Source: Betaproteobacteria bacterium (lineage in GTDB: Bacteria > Pseudomonadota > Gammaproteobacteria > Burkholderiales > Methylophilaceae). From it: DNA of 64,000 nucleotides. Each line of letters starts with the position of its first letter. Within the stretch, counting starts at the first letter, position 1. A model generated the notes under the pieces. That model saw only the letters and a program-made list of their open reading frames with translations. It made no database searches and was not told the DNA's origin. Below, piece by piece: positions 54,619 through 63,346 of the stretch. Where the stretch lies: NCBI GenBank assembly GCA_016868195.1, contig VGHQ01000005.1, positions 19,428-83,427 of the forward strand. The letters run 5' to 3'. The translations under genes and the position numbers were made by a program.

Positions 54619-55458
54619 ATGCCATCAAGACTTCTCTTAACTTTCATTGTGATATTCTTTAAATTACCTCTCTTTATCCTGCATGCGCTGGGTGATATAT
54701 TTGGACGGGTCGCTTATCAATTTGATCGTCGATTTAAAGAACGTATCGATGCAAATATAAAACGTGCTTTTGCCTCATTAGATAGAAATGATTTAAAAAA
54801 ACTCATATCATTGGCAATTCGCGAAATCGGAAAGTGCTTAATGGAGGCACCAGCTATTTGGTTCAATGCTCCTCAAAAGAATTTTCGCTGGGTCAAGCAA
54901 TGTTATGGGTGGAACTATGTTGAAGCTGCGCTCAAAAAGAAAAAAGGTATTATTTTTTTAACGCCTCATCTTGGCTGTTTTGAAATTACCGCTCAGTACT
55001 ATGCGCACTTTCATCCCATCACTGTTCTTTTTAAACGTCCAAAACAAAAATGGTTAGCTAATATTGTTTTATCGGGCAGACGTCACTCACACATTCATCT
55101 TGCTGAAGCTAATATCCAAGGTGTAAAGCAATTAATGCAGGCATTAAAAAAAGGTGAAGCCATAGGCATATTGCCCGACCAAGTGCCCAGTGAAGGCCAA
55201 GGTGTGTGGACTCAATTTTTTAATACCCCCGCCTATACAATGACGCTTGTTTCTAAACTTGCAGAATCATCAAAAGCCACTGTCCTGATTGGTTTTGGTC
55301 ATAGGCTTTCAAAGGGTCAAGGATATGAAATCTTTATTGAGCCCTTGGGGTCTGATCACTCTCCTCAAGGCATTAATGATCAACTTGAATTACTCATTCG
55401 AAAATATCCCTCTCAGTATCTTTGGAATTATCAGCGGTTTAAAAAACCAAATAAATAA
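54619..55458 (+). CDS. LpxL/HtrB-family lipid A acyltransferase
   Basis: A 279-residue membrane-anchored acyltransferase of the lysophospholipid/LpxL superfamily that adds a secondary acyl chain to Kdo-lipid A. There is one N-terminal hydrophobic helix, the catalytic HX4E motif in TPHLGCFEI, VLFKRPKQKWL, GILPDQVPSEGQGVW and a terminal QYLWNYQRFKKP. Which acyl chain it uses (LpxL or LpxM type) cannot be said. It precedes dapF by 14 bases. Confidence 0.87.
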   Translation: MPSRLLLTFIVIFFKLPLFILHALGDIFGRVAYQFDRRFKERIDANIKRAFASLDRNDLKKLISLAIREIGKCLMEAPAIWFNAPQKNFRWVKQCYGWNYVEAALKKKKGIIFLTPHLGCFEITAQYYAHFHPITVLFKRPKQKWLANIVLSGRRHSHIHLAEANIQGVKQLMQALKKGEAIGILPDQVPSEGQGVWTQFFNTPAYTMTLVSKLAESSKATVLIGFGHRLSKGQGYEIFIEPLGSDHSPQGINDQLELLIRKYPSQYLWNYQRFKKPNK

Positions 55459-55472
55459 GCGACAATCATTTT

Positions 55473-56318
55473 ATGAAACTTCATTTTACAAAGATGCATG
55501 GGATTGGTAATGACTTTATAGTGCTCGATCATACAAAGTCTCCTTTCCAATTAACTCAAAAGATCATCCAATCTTTATCTCATCGACAACTCGGTATTGG
55601 ATTTGATCAGCTCCTAGTGGTTGAGAGTTCAACGCTCAAAGATGTTGATTTCAAATATCGTATTTTTAATCAAGATGGTAGTGAAGCAGAACAATGCGGT
55701 AATGGTGCGCGTTGTTTTTATCGATTTGTAAAAGATAAACATTTAACTGAAAAAGAATTGATTCGTGTTGAAACAAAATCTGGCGTCATTTCGTTGACTG
55801 AAGACCACGAACATATGATTGAAGTAAATATGGGCGCACCCATTTTTAATCCTAAACTGATTCCATTTATTTCAGATACAGAAAAAAATGAATACTCTAT
55901 TTCTATAGAGTTGCCAGATCAAAAAGAAATGATAAATGTAGCTGTATTATCTATGGGTAATCCCCACACAGTGATTACAGTTGAAGATATCGATAAGGCT
56001 CGTGTTCAAACATTAGGTGCTTATTTGGAATCACATCCACTTTTCCCAAAACGTGTGAATGTTGGATTTATGAACATTGTAACCCCCCATCATATTCGTT
56101 TACGTGTTTTTGAAAGAGGTGTGGGTGAAACGCTCGCTTGTGGCTCTGGAGCTTGTGCTGCAGTCGTGTCAGGGATTAAGCGTCATCTACTCACCTCCCC
56201 TGTGAAAGTTGATATGCCAGGGGGGTCATTATCTATTGATTGGAGAGGTGATACAAATCCTGTCATGATGAAAGGTCCGGCCGTCACTCTCTTCGAGGGA
56301 GATATTGAGATCGCTTAA
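55473..56318 (+). CDS. dapF: Diaminopimelate epimerase
   Basis: Converts LL- to meso-diaminopimelate for lysine and peptidoglycan; 281 residues. The two active-site cysteines are in EQCGNGARCF and LACGSGACAAV. The beginning FTKMHGIGNDFIVLD is diagnostic. It is five bases upstream of xerC; the DUF484 gene often found between them elsewhere is absent. Confidence 0.97.
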   Translation: MKLHFTKMHGIGNDFIVLDHTKSPFQLTQKIIQSLSHRQLGIGFDQLLVVESSTLKDVDFKYRIFNQDGSEAEQCGNGARCFYRFVKDKHLTEKELIRVETKSGVISLTEDHEHMIEVNMGAPIFNPKLIPFISDTEKNEYSISIELPDQKEMINVAVLSMGNPHTVITVEDIDKARVQTLGAYLESHPLFPKRVNVGFMNIVTPHHIRLRVFERGVGETLACGSGACAAVVSGIKRHLLTSPVKVDMPGGSLSIDWRGDTNPVMMKGPAVTLFEGDIEIA

Positions 56319-56323
56319 ATCTT

Positions 56324-57217
56324 ATGGAACATAATCACCTCCAAAAAAGTTATATTGATTACCTCACCTTTGAAAAAGGGCTAAGCCATAATTCTATTAA
56401 AAGTTATACTCACGATCTAATTCAACTTGTGACACTCGTCGAGCATGACCGTTTTGAGTCGATCACCATTCAAGATATCAGGCGCGCAAGCGCTAAACTT
56501 AATAGCCAAGGACTGCACGGTAAATCGATCGCCCGCATGCTATCTGCATGGCGAGGTTTTTTTGACTACCTTATTGAGCGCCATCAATTTAAAGAAAATC
56601 CTGTTCAAGATGTTCATGCGCCTAAAACTGCCAAGACCTTGCCACAAACTTTATCCATAGAGCAGATGGTCAAACTCATTTCGATTGATGATACGACTTT
56701 ATTAGGTGCAAGAGATAAAGCTTTCCTAGAATTATTCTATTCATCTGGATTGCGTTTAAGTGAAGTAGTGAACGTGAATATTAATGATCTTGATCTTGAA
56801 GAGGGTGTAATGACCGTCACAGGTAAGGGCAATAAAACGCGCATAGTGCCAGTAGGGCAAAAAGCGATTCATGCTATTCGGCTCTGGATTGAAAAACGTG
56901 CAATGATTAAAGTTGATGAGAAATTTACTGATGCACTATTTATTTCTGAGCGGGGTAAACGCATATCAGCTCGGGCTATTCAATACCGTATTCAAATGTG
57001 GGCTATCAAACAAGGTATTGATAGTACCGTACATCCTCATTTATTAAGGCACAGTTTTGCTTCACATGTTTTACAATCGAGCCAAGACTTGAGAGCGGTA
57101 CAAGAAATGTTAGGTCATGCAAATATAAGTACGACTCAGGTTTATACGCATTTAGACTTTCAGCATCTTGCCAATGTTTACGATAAAGCGCATCCAAGAG
57201 CCAAAAAAAAATCATGA
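56324..57217 (+). CDS. xerC: Tyrosine recombinase XerC
   Basis: Site-specific recombinase (297 residues) resolving chromosome dimers at dif with XerD. An N-terminal SAM-like DNA-binding domain is followed by the catalytic core: Arg in SSGLRLSEV, Lys in GKGNKTR, HLLRH in HPHLLRHSFASH, His in LGHANISTTQ and Tyr in VYTHLD. The dapF-xerC linkage separates it from XerD. Confidence 0.93.
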   Translation: MEHNHLQKSYIDYLTFEKGLSHNSIKSYTHDLIQLVTLVEHDRFESITIQDIRRASAKLNSQGLHGKSIARMLSAWRGFFDYLIERHQFKENPVQDVHAPKTAKTLPQTLSIEQMVKLISIDDTTLLGARDKAFLELFYSSGLRLSEVVNVNINDLDLEEGVMTVTGKGNKTRIVPVGQKAIHAIRLWIEKRAMIKVDEKFTDALFISERGKRISARAIQYRIQMWAIKQGIDSTVHPHLLRHSFASHVLQSSQDLRAVQEMLGHANISTTQVYTHLDFQHLANVYDKAHPRAKKKS

Positions 57218-57277
57218 CCTATTTAATTTATTTAAGCACTATTGACGCACTTCAATTCTTTAAACTATAGTGAAGGT

Positions 57278-57478
57278 ATGGAAGCTCAACTCATCGCACT
57301 AGAGAAAAAAATTAAGCAACTCATCAGCTTAATTGAATCGACGCAAGAAAAAAATAAGGGGCTTGAAACAAGGCTCGCTTCCTCTGAAGCTATGCTCACA
57401 AAACTTGAATCCAATATGAAAGAAGCAAGTCTTCGTCTTGAAAAAATGATAAGGCAATTGCCTGAGGAAAATCGATGA
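57278..57478 (+). CDS. Small coiled-coil protein upstream of zapA
   Basis: A 66-residue, nearly all-helical protein with heptad-like Leu/Ile spacing (MEAQLIALEKKIKQLISLIE...). This resembles the TIGR02449/ZapB-like small proteins coded just before zapA in many proteobacteria. The start is ATG 57278 with GAAGG before it; an in-frame TTG at 57242 lacks such a site. A role in Z-ring bundling is inference from position and coiled-coil nature only. It overlaps zapA by four bases. Confidence 0.7.
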   Translation: MEAQLIALEKKIKQLISLIESTQEKNKGLETRLASSEAMLTKLESNMKEASLRLEKMIRQLPEENR

Positions 57479-57768
57479 TTTCAAAAAATGTGACGGTCAC
57501 GATCATGGCCCGTGAATTCATCATCGCTTGTCCAGAGGGCCAAGAAAAAAGTTTAATGGATGCAGTCCAATACCTAAATCAAAAAATTGATCTCATTCAA
57601 TCTCAAGGGACAATTGTAGGTATCGACCGTATCATTATCATGGCAGCCCTCAATATTACCAATGAACTTCTTAATCAAAATTCTTCTGAAGGTTTAGATA
57701 TATCTCAATTACGCCATAAAATTTCATCGATCGAACATCAAATTGATGAAGTGCTTGCACAAAACTAA
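57475..57768 (+). CDS. zapA: Cell division protein ZapA
   Basis: A 97-residue FtsZ-binding protein that bundles Z-ring filaments. The N-terminal beta part VTVTIMAREFIIACPEGQE is followed by LMDAVQYLNQKIDLI, the RIIIMAALNITNELL helix and a C-terminal coiled coil. It is followed at once by the 6S RNA gene, the same order as in many beta- and gammaproteobacteria. Confidence 0.92.
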   Translation: MISKNVTVTIMAREFIIACPEGQEKSLMDAVQYLNQKIDLIQSQGTIVGIDRIIIMAALNITNELLNQNSSEGLDISQLRHKISSIEHQIDEVLAQN

Positions 57769-57817
57769 AGATCTGCCTATTCTTTTATAAATATTGCGAT
57801 GAGCAAGTTTGTTTTTT

Positions 57818-58003
57818 TAAGTGTTGCTTAGGCTAATAATTCCTTGAACTAGTCTATAGCATCGGTTTTAGCTCATCAGGTTGCGGTGTGAGCGATCTAA
57901 ATTGGGCGCTCTTTTAAGACGCCCTTGGCGATTGCACCTAATGCGCCTTAGGCTTTTACCCCTTGAACCTTTGGTTCAGGATGCTGGTCTAGGCAACACT
58001 TAA
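57818..58003 (+). ncRNA. ssrS: 6S RNA
   Basis: About 186 bases in the 286-base gap between zapA and the EVE gene. The ends pair perfectly as TTAAGTGTTGC (57818-57828) and GCAACACTTAA (57993-58003), giving the long closing stem of 6S RNA. CCTTGAACC/GGTTCAGG near the 3' side makes a second hairpin, and the middle can form the large open bubble that mimics promoter DNA and binds sigma-70 polymerase. Position after zapA is the conserved one. Exact ends depend on processing. Confidence 0.88.
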
Positions 58004-58054
58004 GAAAATCAACATAGCTCTTTACACACTCTTAACTTTTTTTATGATGACACT

Positions 58055-58513
58055 ATGCGCTACTGGCTTATGAAATCTGAACCGTCTGATGTGTCGATAG
58101 ACGATTTAGCAAAACTTCCTAAACAAACCATTGATTGGTATGGCATTAGAAATTACCAAGCGCGAAACTTTATGCGAGATCTAATGAAGATAGGTGATCT
58201 CGCTTTTTTTTATCACTCAAATTGTGATGTGCCTGGTATCGCTGGTATTGTTAAAGTCAGTAAGCTTGCTTACCCTGATCGCTTTCAATTTCAAAAAGGT
58301 CACAAGTATTTTGATCCAAAATCAACGCTTGAAAATCCACGCTGGCTTAATGTGGATGTAACACTTGTTAGAAAAACAAATCTATTAAGCCTAAAAGAAT
58401 TGAGAGAATTTAAAGCATTACAGAATATGCGCTTACTTCAAAAAGGTAATCGCTTATCAATCACGCCCGTAACGGAAGATGAATGGACGTTTATTGAGAA
58501 GCATTTGAAATAA
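58055..58513 (+). CDS. EVE-domain protein
   Basis: A 152-residue single EVE domain (PUA-like fold, thought to read modified bases in nucleic acid). Features: MRYWLMKSEPSDVSIDDL, DWYGIRNYQARNFMRDLM, FFYHSNCDVPGIAGIVKV and PRWLNVDV. The biological target is unknown. The zapA-6S-EVE order is common in betaproteobacteria. A strong terminator follows directly. Confidence 0.9.
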   Translation: MRYWLMKSEPSDVSIDDLAKLPKQTIDWYGIRNYQARNFMRDLMKIGDLAFFYHSNCDVPGIAGIVKVSKLAYPDRFQFQKGHKYFDPKSTLENPRWLNVDVTLVRKTNLLSLKELREFKALQNMRLLQKGNRLSITPVTEDEWTFIEKHLK

Positions 58514-58514
58514 A

Positions 58515-58541
58515 AAAAGCCCAAAGAGTCTTTGGGCTTTT
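58515..58541. terminator. Bidirectional rho-independent terminator
   Basis: Stem GCCCAAAG/CTTTGGGC with a 3-base loop, extended by AAAA/TTTT on the flanks, between the convergent EVE and beta-propeller genes. It can serve both strands. Confidence 0.85.
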
Positions 58542-58556
58542 ATAAGTAAGGCTATT

Positions 58557-59600
58557 TTATTGAACGTTATCCAGAGAACCCATAGCCTTTGGATAAGCTA
58601 CGACTCCCCATGGGATTTCTTTATGAGGAATGTGTTTAGTCACTTCTAATTTTTCTGCGTCAATCACAAGTACTTCATCTGATTTTCCGCAAGCAAGTAA
58701 GATATCTTTGTCATCTGGTGAAAAACTAAAGTGCCAGCAACGTCGGCCTGTAGGAATATCTTTAATCTTTTCAAATTTAGTAGTGTCATACACTTCTAAT
58801 GTTTTCGCTTTTGAAGTTGCAACAAATAATCGTTTTCCATCTCGATCAAAACTCACGCCATAGGGCGTCTCACCCGTAGCGATCGTTTTAAGATGTTTAA
58901 ATTGATTATCTAAGACAATAAAATTGTTTCCATACTCCAGGGTAGATACGTAATACTTTCCATTAGGCGCTACCTTGATGCCACGTGGGCGCTCTCCATA
59001 TTTTTTAGTTGAAATAGTTTTTAATAATTTACCATTACGAAAGTTATGAACTGTGATTGTGTTATCAGCTTCATTAGTCACAATAATTTCTTTACCACTT
59101 TTACTAAATTCAATACCTTCTGTTTCAGGGCCACCGATAATATCTCGAATCTTTTTGCCTTTCGCTAAGTCAACCACTGCAATACGTGCAGGGATTTTAG
59201 GTTCATCTTTATCATCATCTTCTTGACCTGTTGCAGGTGGCTTACCTGAAGATGCTGGCTCTGTAGACACAAACACATAGCCTTTATACACGCGCACAAA
59301 TTCTGGATTTTTACCTACTGGAATATGTTTCACAAACTGATTTGTTTTTAAATCAATTACCGATAAATTTTCATCATCTTTATTTGCGGTAATTAAAAAA
59401 TTTCCGTCTTCTGTGACACCAATACCACGCGGATTCTTTGCTTGTATATCGATCGAGCCTTCTGTTTCCATGGTATTTAAATTGATAATGCTGACACCGC
59501 CTTCTTGGTTCGATACGTAGGCCTTACCTCGATCCTCAGCATGTGCAAATAAAGATGAAACAAGAAATCCCAATACGATGGCTCGCTTTATAAAATGCAT
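58557..59600 (-). CDS. PQQ-dependent-catabolism-associated beta-propeller protein (YVTN repeats)
   Basis: A 347-residue periplasmic protein. The signal peptide ends near FAHAED. Seven or so YVTN/NHL-like repeats follow (KAYVSNQEGGVSIINL, NFLITANKDDENLSVIDL, RLFVATSKAKTLEVYD, DILLACGKSDEVLVID). Members of this family occur with PQQ-dependent alcohol dehydrogenases and their c-type cytochromes, though their role is unclear. An insertion rich in Gly/Pro then Asp/Glu at residues 115-137 (GQEDDDKDEPK) breaks one blade. No dehydrogenase or pqq gene is nearby, so it is an orphan here. It supports a methylotrophic lifestyle. Confidence 0.8.
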   Translation of the reverse strand: MHFIKRAIVLGFLVSSLFAHAEDRGKAYVSNQEGGVSIINLNTMETEGSIDIQAKNPRGIGVTEDGNFLITANKDDENLSVIDLKTNQFVKHIPVGKNPEFVRVYKGYVFVSTEPASSGKPPATGQEDDDKDEPKIPARIAVVDLAKGKKIRDIIGGPETEGIEFSKSGKEIIVTNEADNTITVHNFRNGKLLKTISTKKYGERPRGIKVAPNGKYYVSTLEYGNNFIVLDNQFKHLKTIATGETPYGVSFDRDGKRLFVATSKAKTLEVYDTTKFEKIKDIPTGRRCWHFSFSPDDKDILLACGKSDEVLVIDAEKLEVTKHIPHKEIPWGVVAYPKAMGSLDNVQ

Positions 59601-59644
59601 TCTATTCTCCTAAAATATTCTATTTTTAACTGTTAAATAACTAT

Positions 59645-59697
59645 AAAAAAACTTCCAGGGGATTTCTCCCTTTAATGTCTCATGAAAATAAGGAAGC
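59645..59697 (-). terminator. Probable ilvA terminator
   Basis: On the minus strand, just past the ilvA stop, an outer CTTCC/GGAAG pair encloses an inner GGGA-GAAA-TCCC hairpin with a GNRA-type loop, followed by a run of seven T. It is split and not very strong. Confidence 0.45.
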
Positions 59698-59698
59698 A

Positions 59699-61210
59699 TT
59701 AACCTAAGAAAAGTTTATAGGCTGGATTATCTGTTTCATCCCAGAAGGGGTAGCCTAATTGATTCAAAAAGACTTCAAAATTAATCAGGTCTTCTGGTGG
59801 AACTTGCATACCAACTAAAACACGCCCAAAGTCTGCACCATGATTACGATAATGAAATAGACTAATATTCCAATTATGGCCCATCGTCTCTAAAAATTTC
59901 ATGAGAGCACCTGGCTTCTCTGGAAATTCAAATCTAAAAACCATTTCGTTCTTAGCTTGCGGCGCATGCCCACCCACCAAATGTCTTAAGTGTAGCTTTG
60001 CAACCTCATTGTCGGTAAGATCAATTGTGGGTAACCCTTTTTGATCAAGCATCGCTTTTAGTTGTGATGCCTCGTCCGCACTATTGACAGCTAAACCTAC
60101 ATAAATATGTGCTTCTTTAGGATCTGAAAATCGATAATTAAATTCAGTGATATTACGCTGACCCAATAACTTGCAGAAATTTTTAAATGCACCTGGTTTT
60201 TCAGAGATAGTCACCGCGAGTACAGCTTCTCTTTTTTCACCAATTTCGGCACGCTCTGCTACAAAACGCAAGCGATCAAAATTCATATTCGCACCTGATG
60301 CAATGCCTACTAGAGTTTCGTCTTTTAAATGGTGCTTCGTAATATAAGCCTTCATGCCTGCAACGGATAAGGCACCTGCAGGCTCTAGAATAGAGCGTGT
60401 ATCTTCAAACACATCTTTAATAGCTGCACAAATCGCATCATTATCCACCACAATCATTTCATCCACATAAGACTGACAGAGTGGGAAAGTCACTTCGCCT
60501 ACTTCCTTCACTGCTGCACCATCCGCGAATAACCCCACTTGATCAAGCACTACTCGCTTGCCCGCTTTTAAAGATAAAGTCATCGCTTCAGCATCCTTAG
60601 CCTCCACGCCGATCACTTTAATTTCAGGTCGCATAGCTTTAATATAAGTGGCCATCCCAGCAAGAAGGCCTCCACCCCCCACACAGCAAAAGACTGCGTG
60701 AATCGGTTTTTTATGTTCATCTAAAATTTCTTTTGCAATGGTGCCCTGACCTGCGATAACTTCTGGATCATCATAAGGATGAACAAAAGTAAGCCCCTCT
60801 TTTTTTTCGATCTCAAGCGCGTGTTTGTATGCATCAAAATAAGAGTCACCCCAGAGCACAACCTCAGCACCGCGATGTCTGACGGCATCAATCTTAATGA
60901 GCGGCGTTGTTGTAGGCATGACAATGACAGCACGGCATCCTAAATTCTGAGCACTTAACGCAACACCTTGCGCATGATTGCCAGCCGAAGCAGCGATCAC
61001 GCCCTTATCTAACTGCGCTTTGGATAGGCTTGCCATCTTGTTATAGGCACCACGTAATTTAAATGAAAAGACAGGTTGTAGATCTTCACGTTTTAAGAAA
61101 ATCTGATTATGAAAACGACTGGAAAGATGTGTCTGAAATTCAAGCGGCGACTTCTTTGCCACGTCATATACACGCGCTTCATTAATACGTTTTACGTAGT
61201 CGTTCTTCAT
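59699..61210 (-). CDS. ilvA: Threonine ammonia-lyase, biosynthetic
   Basis: PLP enzyme of 503 residues making 2-oxobutanoate for isoleucine. The PLP lysine is K51 in FSFKLRGAYNK; SAGNHAQGVA and the phosphate loop CCVGGGGLLAG are intact. Two ACT-like regulatory domains (from about residues 330 and 425, with EKPGAFKNFCKLLG and EKPGALMKFLE) mark the isoleucine-inhibited long form. It is divergent from rpiA. Confidence 0.96.
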   Translation of the reverse strand: MKNDYVKRINEARVYDVAKKSPLEFQTHLSSRFHNQIFLKREDLQPVFSFKLRGAYNKMASLSKAQLDKGVIAASAGNHAQGVALSAQNLGCRAVIVMPTTTPLIKIDAVRHRGAEVVLWGDSYFDAYKHALEIEKKEGLTFVHPYDDPEVIAGQGTIAKEILDEHKKPIHAVFCCVGGGGLLAGMATYIKAMRPEIKVIGVEAKDAEAMTLSLKAGKRVVLDQVGLFADGAAVKEVGEVTFPLCQSYVDEMIVVDNDAICAAIKDVFEDTRSILEPAGALSVAGMKAYITKHHLKDETLVGIASGANMNFDRLRFVAERAEIGEKREAVLAVTISEKPGAFKNFCKLLGQRNITEFNYRFSDPKEAHIYVGLAVNSADEASQLKAMLDQKGLPTIDLTDNEVAKLHLRHLVGGHAPQAKNEMVFRFEFPEKPGALMKFLETMGHNWNISLFHYRNHGADFGRVLVGMQVPPEDLINFEVFLNQLGYPFWDETDNPAYKLFLG

Positions 61211-61247
61211 ATGCTAATTTTCAAGAGTCGCCTTGGCGTGTATGATA

Positions 61248-61261
61248 GATGTTAAAACATC
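61248..61261. promoter_or_regulatory. Dyad in the ilvA/rpiA divergent region
   Basis: GATGTT-AA-AACATC, six-base arms with a two-base centre, midway in the 83-base gap between the divergent genes. It has the form of an operator, but the binding protein is unknown. Confidence 0.3.
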
Positions 61262-61293
61262 ATTATAAATAAAATATAAAGGTTTAAGTAAAA

Positions 61294-61953
61294 ATGGCAT
61301 TCACGCAAGACGAATTAAAACAACAGGTTGCAAAGGCTGCGACTCAATATGTGAAGTCTGGGATCATTGGTGTGGGTACAGGGTCTACTGCAAATTACTT
61401 TATCGATGAATTAGCAAAAGTAAAACATAAGATTGATGGTGCAGTTGCAAGTAGCGAAGCTTCTGCAGATCGTTTACGCAAACATGGCATTGAAGTTTTT
61501 GACCTTAATAGTGTCAATAGTATGGATATTTATGTCGATGGTGCGGACGAAATCACAGAACACATGCATATGCTCAAAGGTGGTGGTGGTGCGTTAACCC
61601 GAGAAAAAATTGTAGCGGCAGTTGCAAAGACATTTGTCTGTATCTGTGATGAAACAAAATATGTACCCGTTTTAGGTAAGTTCCCTTTGCCTGTAGAAGT
61701 ACTTCCGATGGCGAAAAGCTATGTGGCGAGAGAACTCACTAAATTAGGTGGACAGCCACAATTAAGAAATTTTACAACGGATAATGGCAACGTCATTTTG
61801 GATGTGCATGGCCTTGCCATTACAGACCCTGTTGCAATGGAAGCAATGATTAATCAGATTGTAGGCGTGGTCACAAACGGTTTATTTGCAGCAAGGCCTG
61901 CCAATATTCTACTTTTGGCGACAAATGATAGTGTGAAAACCATTACTAAATAA
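61294..61953 (+). CDS. rpiA: Ribose-5-phosphate isomerase A
   Basis: 219 residues; interconverts ribose 5-phosphate and ribulose 5-phosphate, the latter also being the formaldehyde acceptor in the ribulose monophosphate cycle of methylotrophs. Substrate loops [19 protein letters not shown] and [13 protein letters not shown] are all present. AAGG precedes the ATG. Confidence 0.96.
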   Translation: MAFTQDELKQQVAKAATQYVKSGIIGVGTGSTANYFIDELAKVKHKIDGAVASSEASADRLRKHGIEVFDLNSVNSMDIYVDGADEITEHMHMLKGGGGALTREKIVAAVAKTFVCICDETKYVPVLGKFPLPVEVLPMAKSYVARELTKLGGQPQLRNFTTDNGNVILDVHGLAITDPVAMEAMINQIVGVVTNGLFAARPANILLLATNDSVKTITK

Positions 61954-61971
61954 ATCTATTTCGACATAAAA

Positions 61972-61989
61972 ATGTCATATTTTTGTAAG
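61972..61989 (+). promoter_or_regulatory. PHO-box-like site upstream of phoU
   Basis: ATGTCATATTTTTGTAAG matches 14 of 18 positions of the PhoB consensus CTGTCATAWAWCTGTMAC and is followed eight bases on by a TACATT -10-like hexamer. It lies 33 bases before the phoU ATG. The first half also pairs with GACAT at 61963, so it could instead be a weak rpiA terminator. Confidence 0.5.
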
Positions 61990-62021
61990 AAAATTGATAC
62001 ATTACACATAAGGTAACGATT

Positions 62022-62726
62022 ATGGCTTCAGAACACACCTATAAAGAATACGATAATGAACTCGAGTCAGTCCGTGCAAAAGTTCTAGAAATGGGCGGTA
62101 TTGTTGAGGAACAACTCGTCAATGCAATCGAAGCACTTGTAAAGTCTGACCCTCAAATGGCTCAGGGTGTTATGGATTCTGATCAACGTGTCAACGAACT
62201 TGAAATCGAAGTAGACGAAGATTGTTCCCGAATTATTGCAAGACGTCAGCCTGCAGCAGGTGACCTTCGTATGATCATGATGATCTTAAAAACTATTACT
62301 GATCTTGAACGTATTGGTGATGAAGCCACAAAAATCGCAAGAACTGCTCTGCGAATCATTGAAGATAATCGTATGACTAAACTTCGCTTTAGTGAAGTCA
62401 AAACTATGGTGGAAGTAGTTCGTCAAATGTTAAGAACATCCCTCGATTCATTTGCACGTATGGATGTAAGTAAAACAGTTGAAATTGCTAAAAAAGATGA
62501 ATTGGTTGATGAACAATACCGCTCAACCATTCGTCAACTGGTCACCTTTATGTTAGAGGATCCAAGAACGATTTCCATGTCACTTGAAGTGATGTTTGTT
62601 GCCAAAGCGATTGAACGTATTGGTGACCATGCAAAAAATATTTCTGAATATATTGTCTACACTGTTAAAGGTAAAGACATTCGTCACGCAAGTATCAAAG
62701 AAATTCAAAAAACTATTAAAGAATAA
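62022..62726 (+). CDS. phoU: Phosphate signalling protein PhoU
   Basis: Helical-bundle protein of 234 residues that links the Pst transporter to PhoR and represses the Pho regulon. It has two PhoU repeats, with EVDEDCSRIIARRQPAAGDL, TDLERIGDEATKIA and AIERIGDHAKNISEYIVY. It stands apart from any pst or pho genes. AAGGTAAC gives the ribosome-binding site; a PHO-box-like site is upstream. Confidence 0.95.
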   Translation: MASEHTYKEYDNELESVRAKVLEMGGIVEEQLVNAIEALVKSDPQMAQGVMDSDQRVNELEIEVDEDCSRIIARRQPAAGDLRMIMMILKTITDLERIGDEATKIARTALRIIEDNRMTKLRFSEVKTMVEVVRQMLRTSLDSFARMDVSKTVEIAKKDELVDEQYRSTIRQLVTFMLEDPRTISMSLEVMFVAKAIERIGDHAKNISEYIVYTVKGKDIRHASIKEIQKTIKE

Positions 62727-62742
62727 CTAATATTCTTGAAAT

Positions 62743-62777
62743 AAAAAAAGCGCTTATGCATCGTAAGCGCTTTTTTT
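62743..62777. terminator. Bidirectional rho-independent terminator
   Basis: Stem AAGCGCTTA/TAAGCGCTT with a short loop, flanked by A and T runs, between the convergent phoU and yggX genes. Confidence 0.88.
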
Positions 62778-62790
62778 ATTGCCTTTTTAT

Positions 62791-63063
62791 CTAGCTCTTA
62801 GGTGGCACATATCCTGATGCTTGATCTGCACCCTCGCCAAAAAAATAAGCTTCGGTTTGTTCAGTAAGATATTTTCGTGCGGCAGGATCCACAAAACTTA
62901 AACGATTTTCATTGACCAACATCGTTTGATGTTTAAGCCACCCAGCCCAGGCTTCTTTAGATACACTTTCAAAAATACGCTTACCTAAGGGGCCTGGATA
63001 AGGAGGAAAATCTAAGCCATCTAACTCTTTACCTAACTTCACACATTTAACTGTTCTTGACAT
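62791..63063 (-). CDS. yggX: Fe(2+)-trafficking protein YggX
   Basis: A 90-residue protein that protects iron-sulfur clusters from oxidative damage. It has the family layout: [22 protein letters not shown] with the single Cys, [20 protein letters not shown], and [11 protein letters not shown] at the end. It is monocistronic between a terminator and the cobalamin riboswitch region. Confidence 0.95.
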   Translation of the reverse strand: MSRTVKCVKLGKELDGLDFPPYPGPLGKRIFESVSKEAWAGWLKHQTMLVNENRLSFVDPAARKYLTEQTEAYFFGEGADQASGYVPPKS

Positions 63064-63149
63064 AACTCAATATCCTTTGAATTGCAATCCATAAATTTAT
63101 ACATCATTAAATTTAGTATAGCAAAGATGTGTTAGGATGATTATAAGTT

Positions 63150-63345
63150 GTTAGGTGATGTCTTCTTAAGGTTAATCATTTAAGAAAACATTGAAACTGG
63201 GAAATAGGTGAGTTTAACGACAATTCCTATACTGCCCCCGCAACGGTAAGTAAGCGCGGATTCATAACACATGCCACTGAATTTATTTCGGGAAGGTCAT
63301 GAATCAAATCTTACAAGTCCGGAGACCGGCCTAGTAACTCACACG
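63150..63345 (+). ncRNA. Cobalamin (adenosylcobalamin-type) riboswitch
   Basis: Leader of btuB within the 396-base gap after yggX. It contains the conserved core ACTGCCCCCGCAACGGTAAG (63231-63250), the TGCCACTG box (63272-63279) and the B12 box AAGTCCGGAGACCGGCC (63315-63331). The GGGAA and GGTGA elements lie upstream at about 63200-63212. Start and end are approximate. Confidence 0.92.
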
Positions 63346-63346
63346 G

